Source: Crossiella cryophila (GTDB taxonomy: Bacteria > Actinomycetota > Actinomycetes > Mycobacteriales > Pseudonocardiaceae). From it: a stretch of DNA of 64,000 nucleotides. Positions 38,345-46,895 of this stretch are shown here, piece after piece (positions within the stretch are counted from its first letter, which is position 1; each line of letters starts with the position of its first letter). A model generated the notes under the pieces. It was not told where the DNA came from and searched no databases. It saw only the letters and a program-made list of their open reading frames with translations. Position numbers and translations under genes: made by a program. The DNA is taken from assembly GCF_014204915.1 (NCBI RefSeq), contig NZ_JACHMH010000001.1, forward strand, positions 4,241,501 to 4,305,500, read 5' to 3'.

Positions 38345-38893
38345 TCAGCCGACTAACTGCCGCAGCGCGTCCCCGACGGCGTTCGCCGAGGTCAGTCCCT
38401 TGATCAGGACGCCGCCGGGGGCCACCACGGCCAGCAGCGGCGGTTCGGCCAGCGCGTAGCCACGGCCGATCGTCTGCTGCTGGTCGTCCAGCCCGACCGG
38501 ATAGGGCACCTGGTGTTTGTCCAGGTAGCCGCGCAGATCGGCCTCGGTGTCCCTGGCGGCCACGCCGAGGAAGACCACCTTGTCCTGGTAGGTGGTGGCC
38601 AGCTCGGTGAGCTTGGCCTGTTCGCTGCCGCACTTGGCACACCACGAACTGAAGAACACCACCACCAGGGGCCGGTCTTTCCACAGCGCCGAGGCGGTGA
38701 CCTTGGCGCCGTCGGTGAGCGGCACGGTGAAGTCCGGCGCGGCCGCGGCCTCCGGGGGCGGCGGGCGGAAGGTGACCCCGGAAGGCAGTGGCCCCGGCAG
38801 CGCCGCGGATCCGCCGCGTACCGGGGCGGGCGGGGGAGCGGCGGTGCAGGCGGCCAGGAGCAGGGCGAGCAGCAGGGCCAGGGTGGTTCTCAC
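38345..38893 (-). CDS. TlpA/ResA-like thioredoxin-fold lipoprotein
   Basis: A 182-residue protein with a lipoprotein signal (LALLLALLLAAC). A redoxin domain follows: APDFTVPLTDGAKVTASALW, VVVFFSSWCAKCGSEQAKL with the CxxC pair, and the cis-Pro region AEPPLLAVVAPGG. It probably reduces or exchanges disulphides outside the membrane. GTG 38893 overlaps the TGA of the upstream lipoprotein gene, so translation is coupled. Confidence 0.88.
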   Translation of the reverse strand: MRTTLALLLALLLAACTAAPPPAPVRGGSAALPGPLPSGVTFRPPPPEAAAAPDFTVPLTDGAKVTASALWKDRPLVVVFFSSWCAKCGSEQAKLTELATTYQDKVVFLGVAARDTEADLRGYLDKHQVPYPVGLDDQQQTIGRGYALAEPPLLAVVAPGGVLIKGLTSANAVGDALRQLVG

Positions 38894-39312
38894 GTCGTCA
38901 ATCCCACCAGGGGCGCCTGCTCGCCCAGGTTCGGGTCGCGGGCCAGTTCGATCGGCGGCAGGTCGCCGACGTGCAGCCGGTAGCCGGTCGCGGCCGGGAC
39001 GGCCACGGTGAACTCCAGCTGGCAGAAGGTGGGTTCGCGCGGGACCTTCAGCGGTTCGTCGATGGCCTTGACCGCCTTGCCCGGCGGCAGTTTCCCGTCG
39101 GCGAGCTGCTTGCCCTCGGCGTCGGTGAGCCGGAACCCGGCGTTGGGGTGGATGGCCTGGTAGGCGCCGGTGCCCGAGCAGTCGCCGCCGACCTCGCGCA
39201 TGGCCCCGTCGCGGACCAGGAGTTTCACCGGCAGCGGACTGGCGGCGGGGGCATTGCTGCACCCCGCCGCCAGCGTCGCGCTGATGAGCAGGATCAGGAC
39301 AGGACGGTGCAC
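38890..39312 (-). CDS. Small lipoprotein, unknown function
   Basis: A 140-residue protein with lipobox ATLAAGC after MHRPVLILLIS. The mature part (VKLLVRDGAMREVGGDCSGT onward) is beta-rich with cysteines at SGTG and TFCQLEF that could form a disulphide. The family is not recognised. It overlaps the protease gene by 19 nt upstream and the redoxin gene by 4 nt downstream, so it is certainly part of that translational unit. Confidence 0.75.
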   Translation of the reverse strand: MHRPVLILLISATLAAGCSNAPAASPLPVKLLVRDGAMREVGGDCSGTGAYQAIHPNAGFRLTDAEGKQLADGKLPPGKAVKAIDEPLKVPREPTFCQLEFTVAVPAATGYRLHVGDLPPIELARDPNLGEQAPLVGLTT

Positions 39313-41297
39313 GTCGCCGTCGCGGTCTTGCTCGGGTCGGTCTCGGACACCGCGGTCAGCTTCACCGTGGCGGCCTCGATCGCCTGCGCGGTGGTGCGTT
39401 CCACGTTCACCGCCACGTCGACCTTCTCGCCGAACTTGGCCGTCGCGAGGGAGTTGGGCAGCTGGACCTGCCAGCCCGCGCCGCTGACCTCGGCCTTGAG
39501 CCGGTAGACGTCCGAACGCAGGTGCGCGGCCGGGTTGCCACTGGCCTTGCCGGTGTTGGTCAGCGGGAAGGAGCAGGCGGTGGCGCCGCGGCGGCCGACC
39601 CAGCCGGTGCGCGCGTTGGCCAGGGACACCCCTCGGGTGTGCGCGCCCGCGCCGTCCAGGGAGCGGACCGCGACGGTGTAGGAGAGCACGCCCCTGGTGT
39701 CCCGCTTGATGTCGAGGACGTAGAAGTGCAGCCGGTTGTGGGTGTCGGTGTACTCATAGATCGACTTGGACCCGTTGCCGGCCTTGAGCAGCGCGTCGGC
39801 CAGCTGGCGCGGATCGCCGATGGTCACCTTCACCGGGGTGCCGTCCGGCTTGTAGTAGTCGACCAGGTTGATGTCCTGCGGGTTGGCGTCGACAACCCAC
39901 TTGAACGGGGCGGCGTCGGCGTTCTTCGTCTTGGCCAGCAGCACGCCGCTGTCCGGGGTGAAGGAGTCCGACCCCATCCGGTCCACGACCTCCAGGGTGT
40001 AGTTCTGGTAGCCGCGGCCGTCGCAGAGCGGATCACGGGCCTGGCTGCACGCCGGGGCCTTGTCCCCGCCGGGCATGACCACGTTGATCCCGGCCAGTCC
40101 GGTGGGACCGGGCTGCACCGAGCGGGCGGTCACCGTGGCCACCGCCACCCCGGAGGTGGTCAGCGTGCCCCGGTCCAGCCGCAGCACGTTCGCCTCGTCC
40201 ACGATGCCGAGCTTCATCTTGTTGCGCAGCATGTGCTGCGCGCCCATGGACGCCCCGGCCATCGGCGGGATGAACCAGCGGGTGTGCGTGCCGCCCGGAC
40301 CGTTGAAGGTGCCGCGGCTGAGCATGTCCCACGGGCCGCTGTAGGCGCGCACCGGCGGGTTGCCGAAGGGGTTGTTGTAGTTGTCCCCGATGCCCAGGAT
40401 GTGGCTGAACTCGTGCGCGTACACGCTCTGCCCGGAGCTTTCCGCCTGGGTGGAGGAGCCGCCGCCGGCGTTGGGCCAGATGGAGGCCGCGGCCTTCCAC
40501 GAGGTCCACTCCACGTAACGGGTCTTGGCCCAGTTCGGCAGGTTGGGGTCGGGCGGACCGAAGGAGTCCGGCACGTCCTCCTTCTTCTCGAACATCATCG
40601 GCCCGAACTCCTGCCAGGTCCCGGACTCGTCCTGACCGGCGGAGAGGAAGAAGACGAAGTCGAAGCCCTTGGGCACCTCGGTGCCGACGTCCTTGCGCCA
40701 GGCCGCGCCCGCGTCGGTGCGCAGGTCCTTGTTGCAGCTGGACCCGGCCGGGCAGGCGCCCGAGCCCTGGAACTCCATCGCGTACTCGTAGGACTTGCCG
40801 GGCAGCCGGTACGCGCCGAAGGCCTTGAGGTCGACGCCGAACCGCCCGCCGGAGTCCTCCATCCAGTACTCGTTGATGGTGTGCCCGTTGTTGACCTTGC
40901 CGGGCTTGTTGAGGAAGTCCTGGTAGAACTGCGCCACCTGGGCCCGCGGGATGTTGTTGGCCAGGTTGGTGGGGTTGCCGAACACGGTGGATTTCGGCGG
41001 CTGGGTGACCGCGAACTCCTGGTCCGGGTAGTCGACGAGGACGAGAGCGCCCTTGAACATCCGCTTGGTCGGCTTGACCGCCGGGTTCGCCCAGTCGGTG
41101 CCCGGCGGCTTCTTGTAGTCCGACCACGTCATGTCAGCGGGGTTCTCCCACTGCTGCGGGTCGATCGGCGCGAGGGAGGCCGGCGCGCCCCAGTCCGCCG
41201 GTGCGGCGCTGGCCATGCCCGCCATGGACACCGACAGCGCGGCGGCCAGCGCGAGGGCCCCGGTGCGCGAGACCCGGAAACGGCGACGTAGCTGCAT
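39294..41297 (-). CDS. Secreted M6-like zinc metalloprotease
   Basis: A 667-residue exported protease. A Sec signal (SRTGALALAAALSVSMAGM, cleavage after SAA) precedes a propeptide-like part and a catalytic domain with the zinc motif HEFSH in SVYAHEFSHILGIGDNYNN (near residue 297). The downstream block PWDMLSRGTFNGPGGTH (Met-turn region) matches immune inhibitor A-type (M6) enzymes. The C-terminal 150 residues are beta-rich (CARDB-like strands). It heads a coupled run of exported proteins including a redoxin and an FKBP. Confidence 0.85.
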   Translation of the reverse strand: MQLRRRFRVSRTGALALAAALSVSMAGMASAAPADWGAPASLAPIDPQQWENPADMTWSDYKKPPGTDWANPAVKPTKRMFKGALVLVDYPDQEFAVTQPPKSTVFGNPTNLANNIPRAQVAQFYQDFLNKPGKVNNGHTINEYWMEDSGGRFGVDLKAFGAYRLPGKSYEYAMEFQGSGACPAGSSCNKDLRTDAGAAWRKDVGTEVPKGFDFVFFLSAGQDESGTWQEFGPMMFEKKEDVPDSFGPPDPNLPNWAKTRYVEWTSWKAAASIWPNAGGGSSTQAESSGQSVYAHEFSHILGIGDNYNNPFGNPPVRAYSGPWDMLSRGTFNGPGGTHTRWFIPPMAGASMGAQHMLRNKMKLGIVDEANVLRLDRGTLTTSGVAVATVTARSVQPGPTGLAGINVVMPGGDKAPACSQARDPLCDGRGYQNYTLEVVDRMGSDSFTPDSGVLLAKTKNADAAPFKWVVDANPQDINLVDYYKPDGTPVKVTIGDPRQLADALLKAGNGSKSIYEYTDTHNRLHFYVLDIKRDTRGVLSYTVAVRSLDGAGAHTRGVSLANARTGWVGRRGATACSFPLTNTGKASGNPAAHLRSDVYRLKAEVSGAGWQVQLPNSLATAKFGEKVDVAVNVERTTAQAIEAATVKLTAVSETDPSKTATATCTVLS

Positions 41298-41373
41298 GAC
41301 CTGGGATCCTAGGAACCCTGGGCGGTGCTACCCAGCCGCCGAAGGTACTGATCCACCCGGTCGAGTCAAGCAG

Positions 41374-41397
41374 GCGACCCCGCCCGTGGAGGGTCGC
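41374..41397 (-). terminator. Possible hairpin after the EF-hand gene
   Basis: A 7-bp perfect stem (41374-41380 with 41391-41397) and 10-nt loop in the 135-bp gap between the EF-hand gene and the protease gene. No T-run; weak. Confidence 0.35.
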
Positions 41398-41432
41398 GCT
41401 CCAGGGCAGGGTCGTCTCCGCGCCGCGCGCGG

Positions 41433-41981
41433 TCAGCCGAGCAGTCCGGCCCCGGGGGCAGCGGAGTCGGAAGTGGTGAACAGTTCCTGCAAGGCTGCCC
41501 GGAACTCGGCGTAGTCGATGACACCGTCGCCGTTCTGATCGATTCGCTCGAACGCCGTGGCCGCGATCTCGGCGCTCACCTCCGCCGAGAGGTACAGGGC
41601 GATGTACTCGTCCCGGCTGATCTCGCCGTCGCCATTGCGGTCGAGCGCCTCGAACACCGTTTCCGCGAGCTTGGCATATGCCTCGTCGAGGTATTCCGGA
41701 TTACCCGCCAGCCCCGCCTCGGTGGCGGTGATGAACTCCTCCCTGCTGACCTGGCCGTCCCCGTCGGCGTCGGCGTCCCGTTCGATCTGGGCCCACCAGC
41801 CGAGGAACGAGGTCGTGATGTCCTGCCTGCGGTGTTCCTCCGCGTCGGGCACGAGCTGGGCGACCACCCCCTCGGCCAGCGCGGTGAAATCCGCGGCGGA
41901 GATGATCCCGTCCTTGGTGACGTCGAGCGCGTCGAAAATCTTGCCGAGGTTGGCGTCCTGAATTGTTGGATCACTCGCCAC
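41433..41981 (-). CDS. Four-EF-hand calcium-binding protein, calerythrin-like
   Basis: A 182-residue acidic protein without a signal peptide. Four EF-hand loops are visible: DVTKDGIISAAD (residues about 19-30), DADGDGQVSREE, DRNGDGEISRDE and DQNGDGVIDYAE. Loops 2-4 have canonical D-x-D/N-x-D-G spacing; the first is slightly degenerate (Thr at position 3, Asp at 12). The layout and the LLG terminus recall calerythrin of Saccharopolyspora, a sarcoplasmic-type calcium buffer. GTG 41981 follows GGGAGG by 6 nt. Role: intracellular calcium buffering or signalling, inferred. Confidence 0.87.
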   Translation of the reverse strand: MASDPTIQDANLGKIFDALDVTKDGIISAADFTALAEGVVAQLVPDAEEHRRQDITTSFLGWWAQIERDADADGDGQVSREEFITATEAGLAGNPEYLDEAYAKLAETVFEALDRNGDGEISRDEYIALYLSAEVSAEIAATAFERIDQNGDGVIDYAEFRAALQELFTTSDSAAPGAGLLG

Positions 41982-42104
41982 GATGTGCCTCCCGGTAGCG
42001 GACCACTTCGGAGTAAACCGCTTCCGAATACCGGCACACCAGGGTGATTCACGAGTGCACACATTCGGCCGAATGGCGGCGGAGAATCTAGACAAATCGG
42101 CGGG

Positions 42105-43559
42105 TCAGCTGCCCGGTTTCCAGTCCGGGTGGCCCGGCATCGGCGGCGTGGTCGGGCTGTGCAGCCAGTCGCGCAGCACCCCGGCGATCTCCGGGCCTGC
42201 GGTCTCGGTGACCACCCGCTCGAAGTCCGCGGTACTGGCGGTTCTGTCCCGGTGCCGGTCCAGGAAGGCCTGCAGGATCCGCTGGAAGGTCTGTTCGCCC
42301 GCGGCCTGGCGCAGTGCGTAGACCACCAGCGCGCCGCCCGCCCTGGCCAGTCCGAAGATCCCCTTGGGCTCGTTGGAGACCACGATGGAACCGAGTGCGG
42401 TCCTGGCCTCCTGGTCGGCGCCGTAGATCCGGCGCAGGCTGTCCGGCACGGAGGTGCCGCCGTGCTCCTGCTCCCACAGCTGGCCGAAGTAGGTGGCGAA
42501 GCCCTCGCTGAGCCACACGTCCTCGTAGGAGCGGAAGGAGATCGAGTTGCCGAACCACTGGTGCGCGGCCTCGTGCACCATGACCGGTTCGGTCTGTTCC
42601 AGCTCGGTGAGCGACCTGGTCAGGAAGGTGGACAGGGTCGCGGTCTCCAGGGCGTCGGTGTGCATGGGCCGGTTGCCGTCCAGGCCGAGCACGCCGTAGG
42701 TCTCCAGGGGGAACGGGCGGCCGATGCGCTGTTCCAGCCAGGCCAGGTGCCCGCTGATCCGGTCCAGCGCCGGTCGCACCTGTTCCACCTTGCCGGTGGT
42801 GACCGCGCTGCGCAGTGGCAGCCCGTGCGGGCCGGTGCCGGTGACCAGGTCGAATTTGCCGACGGCGAGCTGGGCGACCTGGCTGGTGATCGGGTGCACG
42901 GTGCGGTGGGTGACCACGGTCCGGCCGCCCGCGGTGCGCTCGCCGGTGCGGATGCCGTTGGCCAGCACGGTCCAGCCCTCGGGCGCGTCCACCCGGTAGG
43001 TGAACCGGGCCTTGTCCGAGGGGTGGTCGTTGACCGGGAAGAACATGTGCGCCCGGTCCGGCTGGGACCACAGCGCGAATCCGCCGTCGGCGAGCTTGCT
43101 CCAGCCCGCGGTCTCATCCACCGGCGAGGGCACCTTGGCGGCGCGGTCGGCGGTGTACTCGACCTCGACCGCGAAGCCCCGGCCCGCGCGCACCGGCCGG
43201 GCCGGGGTGATCACCAGCTCCTCGCCCTCGAGGCGGAACTCGGCGCGACGCCCGTCCACCCGCACCTTGTGCACCACGCCCCCGGCGAAGTCCAGGTTGA
43301 ACCGCGACAGGTTCTGGGTGGCCCTGGCGGTCATCGTGGTGCGCCCGGCCATGGTGGTCACGCCCGGCTCGAACCGGAAGTCCACTGTGTACTCCTCGGC
43401 GTCGTAACCACCGTTGCCCAGTCCCGGCAGCAGCCGGTCCCCGACGCCGGGGGAGCCGGGGGTGAAGGTGGGCGCGGCTGAGGCCGGTGCGATGCCGATC
43501 GTCAGCGCCGAGGCGGTGACGAGCAGCAGCGCGGCGGCCCGGCGGGAACTGCCAGACAT
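42105..43559 (-). CDS. Secreted M1-family zinc metallopeptidase
   Basis: A 484-residue aminopeptidase N-like enzyme without the C-terminal ERAP domain. A Sec signal (AAALLLVTASALTIGIAPAS) is followed by the M1 N-terminal beta domain (YDAEEYTVDFRFEP). The catalytic HEAAHQWFGNSISF (HExxH near residue 327) and the third ligand Glu in WLSEGFATYFGQLWE come next. The usual GxMEN exopeptidase motif is replaced by NRPMHTDALE, so substrate N-terminus recognition may differ. GAAAGG precedes ATG 43559. The 22-bp repeat element lies upstream. Confidence 0.9.
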   Translation of the reverse strand: MSGSSRRAAALLLVTASALTIGIAPASAAPTFTPGSPGVGDRLLPGLGNGGYDAEEYTVDFRFEPGVTTMAGRTTMTARATQNLSRFNLDFAGGVVHKVRVDGRRAEFRLEGEELVITPARPVRAGRGFAVEVEYTADRAAKVPSPVDETAGWSKLADGGFALWSQPDRAHMFFPVNDHPSDKARFTYRVDAPEGWTVLANGIRTGERTAGGRTVVTHRTVHPITSQVAQLAVGKFDLVTGTGPHGLPLRSAVTTGKVEQVRPALDRISGHLAWLEQRIGRPFPLETYGVLGLDGNRPMHTDALETATLSTFLTRSLTELEQTEPVMVHEAAHQWFGNSISFRSYEDVWLSEGFATYFGQLWEQEHGGTSVPDSLRRIYGADQEARTALGSIVVSNEPKGIFGLARAGGALVVYALRQAAGEQTFQRILQAFLDRHRDRTASTADFERVVTETAGPEIAGVLRDWLHSPTTPPMPGHPDWKPGS

Positions 43560-43684
43560 CAGGAACCCTTTCCTACGGCGAACTTGGCGTGTCCAGCCTG
43601 TTCGCCGCGGCCGCCCCCCACCTCGCCCGTTCGGCCAGCAAGATCAGCCGTTCGGCCAAGGCCCCGCGGTCAATGCCGCGCGGC

Positions 43685-43784
43685 GTGTTGGCCGTTGTCG
43701 TACGCAGTGTTGGCCGAACTGGTACGCCATCCGGCCAACACACCGTCCACAACGGCCAACACACCGTACGAGAACGGCCAACAC
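43685..43784. repeat. Head-to-head 22-bp repeat element, copy C
   Basis: Two units with core GTGTTGGCC at 43685 and 43707 (22 bp apart) face three inverted units with core GGCCAACAC at 43733, 43754 and 43776 (21-22 bp apart). The unit sequence, including flanking GTAC, matches copy A at 8346-8498, 35 kb away. It lies directly after the stop of the ribosome-protection gene and upstream of the M1 peptidase gene, so it could end the former transcript. Confidence 0.83.
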
Positions 43785-43797
43785 GGTGGCTGGTTGG

Positions 43798-45753
43798 TCA
43801 GACTCGGCGGCGTAGGTGTAGCAGGTACTCCTTGCGGTCCAGGGGGTTGTGGTCGGTGCGTGGCCGTTCCGGGATCCGGCCGCGGACCGGGCGGTGTCCG
43901 GCGAAGGCGCAGTCCAGGACGCCTTCGCCGTGCGTGAGGCCGGGGAGTTGTCGTTGCAGTGCATGGACATTGGCCGCTGGAAGCTCGCCTGCCAGGCGGT
44001 AGGTGGCGCCGTGGGGGGTGGTCTCGCCGGGTACCGCGTCCAGGCGGGCCAGGGCCGGGCGGACCGCGGTGAGGGCGTCGGCCGGGAGGTCCAGTTCGAA
44101 CCGGTGCAGGGGTTCGAGGACCTCGGTCCCGGCCTGGCGCAGTGCGGCCATCAGCACCAGCGGGGTCAGCGACCGGAAGTCCCCCGCGGTGCTGTGCACG
44201 CTGGAGAACCCGGACTGGGTGAGCGTGACCAGGCAGTCGGTGACCGGCCAGCCGTGCAGCCCCTGGCCGAGGGTGGTCAGCACGGTGTCCTCGATCGCGG
44301 TGAAGAAGGCCAGTGGCAGCGCGCCCAGTTCGGTCTCGTAGCCGAACCGCGGTCCGGAACCGGGTGGTCCTGGGTCGACCCGCAGGCCGACGGTGGCGAA
44401 GAACGGGTTGCCCGCACCCATCACCTCCAGGGCCGATCCGGTGCCGCGCACGCCTTCCAGGCAGAGCGTGGTGGTCTCCCGGAACTCCACCGCGAGCCCG
44501 GACTCGGCGGCCAGGGTGGCCTCGATGACCTCCTTCTGCACCTCGCCGTAGAGGGAGACCGCGATCTCCTGGCGGGTCTCGTCCCGGCGCAGGTTGATCA
44601 GCGGATCGGCCTCGGCGAGCCGGGTGAGGGCCTGGTGCAACGCGCCCCGGTCGCGCGGATCACTCGGCAGCACCACGGTTTCCAGGGTGGGCGGGGCGAA
44701 CTGCGGCCGCGACGCGGAGCGCGGGTGCGGGCGTCCGACCGGGTCGCCGATGCGGATCTCGTCCAGGCCGCGCAGCAGCCCGATCCGGCCCGCGCGCACC
44801 GAGTCCGCGGGCACGGCGGCGCCCTGGTCGAACACGCTGATCCCGGTGACCTTGCCCTGCCGGTCCCGGCCGAAGTCCAGGCGTTCCCGGACCCGGATGG
44901 TCCCGGCGAACAGCCGCACGTAGGCCAGTTTCTCCCCGGCCGGGCCGCGGTCGACCTTGAACACGGTCCCGGCGGTGGGTGCGTGCGGATCGCCGGGGTC
45001 GGCGGGCAGTAGCTCGCGGATGCCCTCGATCAGCGCGTCCACCCCGGCGCCAGTGACCGCGGATCCGGCGTACACCGGGTGCACCAGGGCCTGCCGGGTC
45101 TGGCTGACCAGTGCGGCGCGCAGCCGCTGACCGGACACCGAGTCCGGGTCGGTTACGTAGTCGGCGAGGAGGGTGTCGTCGTGGCCGGCCAGCAGGTCGA
45201 CCAGACGGGTCCGGAACCCGGGATCGGTCGCGGCCCACGGCACATAACCGGCATCGTGACCACCGGCCCGTTCGGCCGAGCCCATGGCCAGCACCGAGGG
45301 CGAGAGCCGCTCGGTGATCTGCCGCAGCACCCGGTCCAGGCTCGCACCGCGCCGGTCGACCTTGTTCACGAAGATCAGCGTCGGGATGCCGAGCCGCCGC
45401 AGCGCCCGCAGCAGCACCCGGGTCTGCGCCTGCACACCCTCCACCGCGGAGACCACCAGCACGGCCCCGTCGAGCACGCACAGCACCCGCTCCACCTCGG
45501 CGATGAAATCCGGGTGACCGGGGGTGTCGATCAGGTTGACCGTGGTGTCGCCGAGTGCGAAGGAGACCACCGCGGATTTGATGGTGATCCCGCGCTGGCG
45601 TTCCAGGGCCAGGGAGTCGGTCTGGGTGTCGCCGTCGTCGACCCGGCCGAGCCGGTCGATGACCCCGGCGGCGTGCAGCAGCCGCTCGGTGAGGCTGGTC
45701 TTACCGGCGTCGACGTGCGCCAGGATGCCCAGATTGATCGTGCGTGCCGACAA
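43798..45753 (-). CDS. Tet(M)/Otr(A)-type ribosome-protection GTPase
   Basis: A 651-residue translational GTPase of the EF-G-like ribosome-protection group. G1 is AHVDAGKTSLTERLL (residues about 12-26), G2 is RGITIKSA, G3 is DTPGHPDF and G4 is NKVDRRGA. Domains II-V follow, with the C-terminal part matching Tet/Otr proteins that dislodge tetracycline from the A site. Actinobacteria carry several such genes, including self-protection ones, so the drug cannot be stated. The TTG start at 45753 has AAGGA about 8 nt upstream and overlaps a 37-codon leader ORF. Confidence 0.86.
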   Translation of the reverse strand: MSARTINLGILAHVDAGKTSLTERLLHAAGVIDRLGRVDDGDTQTDSLALERQRGITIKSAVVSFALGDTTVNLIDTPGHPDFIAEVERVLCVLDGAVLVVSAVEGVQAQTRVLLRALRRLGIPTLIFVNKVDRRGASLDRVLRQITERLSPSVLAMGSAERAGGHDAGYVPWAATDPGFRTRLVDLLAGHDDTLLADYVTDPDSVSGQRLRAALVSQTRQALVHPVYAGSAVTGAGVDALIEGIRELLPADPGDPHAPTAGTVFKVDRGPAGEKLAYVRLFAGTIRVRERLDFGRDRQGKVTGISVFDQGAAVPADSVRAGRIGLLRGLDEIRIGDPVGRPHPRSASRPQFAPPTLETVVLPSDPRDRGALHQALTRLAEADPLINLRRDETRQEIAVSLYGEVQKEVIEATLAAESGLAVEFRETTTLCLEGVRGTGSALEVMGAGNPFFATVGLRVDPGPPGSGPRFGYETELGALPLAFFTAIEDTVLTTLGQGLHGWPVTDCLVTLTQSGFSSVHSTAGDFRSLTPLVLMAALRQAGTEVLEPLHRFELDLPADALTAVRPALARLDAVPGETTPHGATYRLAGELPAANVHALQRQLPGLTHGEGVLDCAFAGHRPVRGRIPERPRTDHNPLDRKEYLLHLRRRV

Positions 45754-45814
45754 GTGTCGTGTCCTTGGGGTTGAGGGGCTTTCCTTCCTCGGGGAACACG
45801 AACGTGCGGCGCAT
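45701..45814 (-). CDS. Leader peptide ORF overlapping the ribosome-protection gene
   Basis: A 37-codon frame beginning MRRTFVFPEEGKPLNPKD and ending in four Arg codons and TAA, 53 nt inside the following gene in another frame. Its AAGGAGAG ribosome site is much stronger than that of the TTG-started resistance gene. A TAGAGC -10-like box lies about 25 bp upstream. Such an overlap suits translational attenuation or coupling, in which stalled or slowed ribosomes change access to the downstream start. It is not a shadow: it lies mostly upstream of the gene. Expression is inferred. Confidence 0.5.
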   Translation of the reverse strand: MRRTFVFPEEGKPLNPKDTTLVGTHDQSGHPGARRRR

Positions 45815-45894
45815 GATCTCTCCTTCTGCCGGCTCTAGGCTCGTCAGGACAGCAGAGGTCCCGCTGGCCGGGCAACCGAATATCGGGGGAGACC

Positions 45895-46875
45895 ATGAGC
45901 GAGGCGTTGCGCACCGCGGCCGAGATCGCCGACACCGTGCTGTTCCCGGCCGCGGCCGGGGTCGACGCGGCCGACCGGGTACCGGCGAGTCACCTGGACC
46001 TGTTGGCGGAGCACGGGTTCTACGGACTGTCCACAGTGGACCTACCCGATTATCCGTCGGTGCTGCGCCTGGTCGAGACCCTGGCCGGCGGCTGCCTGAA
46101 CACCACCTTCGTCTGGATGCAGCACCACGGCCCGGTGATGACCCTGGCCCGCTCGGCCAACGAGCCGCTGCGCGAGAAACACCTCGACGACCTGATCGCC
46201 GGCCGGGCGCGGGCGGGTGTCGCGGTGGGCGCGGCGGTGCGCCCCGGCCCGCCGCTGCTGCGCGCCGAGCCGGTCGAGGGCGGCTACCTCTTCGACGGCA
46301 GCGCGCCCTGGGTGTCCGGCTGGGACATGATCGACACCCTGCACACCGCGGCGAGGGACGCCCAGGACGTGCTGGTCCTCGCACTGCTCGACGCCGTGGC
46401 GAGCGACACGGTCTCCGTCGAGCCCCTGGACCTGCTGGCCGTGCGGGCCAGCCGGACCGTCACCCTGACCTTCACCCGGCATTTCGTACCGGCGGAACGG
46501 ATCGTGCACACCGTCCCGCAGGCCGAGTACCTGACCGGGGACGCCGAGTCCCAGCGGTTCAACGGGGCCCTCGCCCTGGGCATCGCGGGCCGCGCCATCA
46601 CCCTGCTGGGCGACGCGGCAGGTGCCCTGCCCGTCCAACTCGAGGCCGCCCGCACGCAGTTGCACACCGCCGCGCCCGAGGACATCGCCCAGGCCCGCGC
46701 GGTCGGCTCCGAGCTGGCGCTGCGGGCCGCGAACGCCTGTGCCGTGCACCACGGCAGCAGGTCACTGCTGCCAGGCTCCGACGCCCAGCGCCTGGTCCGC
46801 GAGGCCACGTTCCTGCTGCTGTTCGGCTCCCGCCCGGCGATCCGCACCGCCCTGCTCGCCAAGCTCACCGGCTGA
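45895..46875 (+). CDS. Acyl-CoA dehydrogenase-family flavoprotein
   Basis: A 326-residue protein, shorter than the usual 380. The N-terminal helical domain (LDLLAEHGFYGLSTVDLPDY), beta-barrel middle (AVEGGYLFDGSAPWVSG-like region) and C-terminal helices are all recognisable. LAGGCLNTTFVWMQHHGPVM corresponds to the FAD-binding helix pair. The catalytic Glu cannot be placed with confidence, so it may act as a flavin monooxygenase-like or inactive member. GGGGGAG precedes ATG 45895. It diverges from the ribosome-protection gene with an 80-bp shared region. Confidence 0.78.
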   Translation: MSEALRTAAEIADTVLFPAAAGVDAADRVPASHLDLLAEHGFYGLSTVDLPDYPSVLRLVETLAGGCLNTTFVWMQHHGPVMTLARSANEPLREKHLDDLIAGRARAGVAVGAAVRPGPPLLRAEPVEGGYLFDGSAPWVSGWDMIDTLHTAARDAQDVLVLALLDAVASDTVSVEPLDLLAVRASRTVTLTFTRHFVPAERIVHTVPQAEYLTGDAESQRFNGALALGIAGRAITLLGDAAGALPVQLEAARTQLHTAAPEDIAQARAVGSELALRAANACAVHHGSRSLLPGSDAQRLVREATFLLLFGSRPAIRTALLAKLTG

Positions 46876-46895
46876 CCGGCGGGGCGGGCTCAGAC

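Noticed and set aside
45815-45894. WhiB7-type promoter for the ribosome-protection gene
   Set aside because: No -35 at proper distance from the TAGAGC box and no AT-rich block directly before a -35 element.
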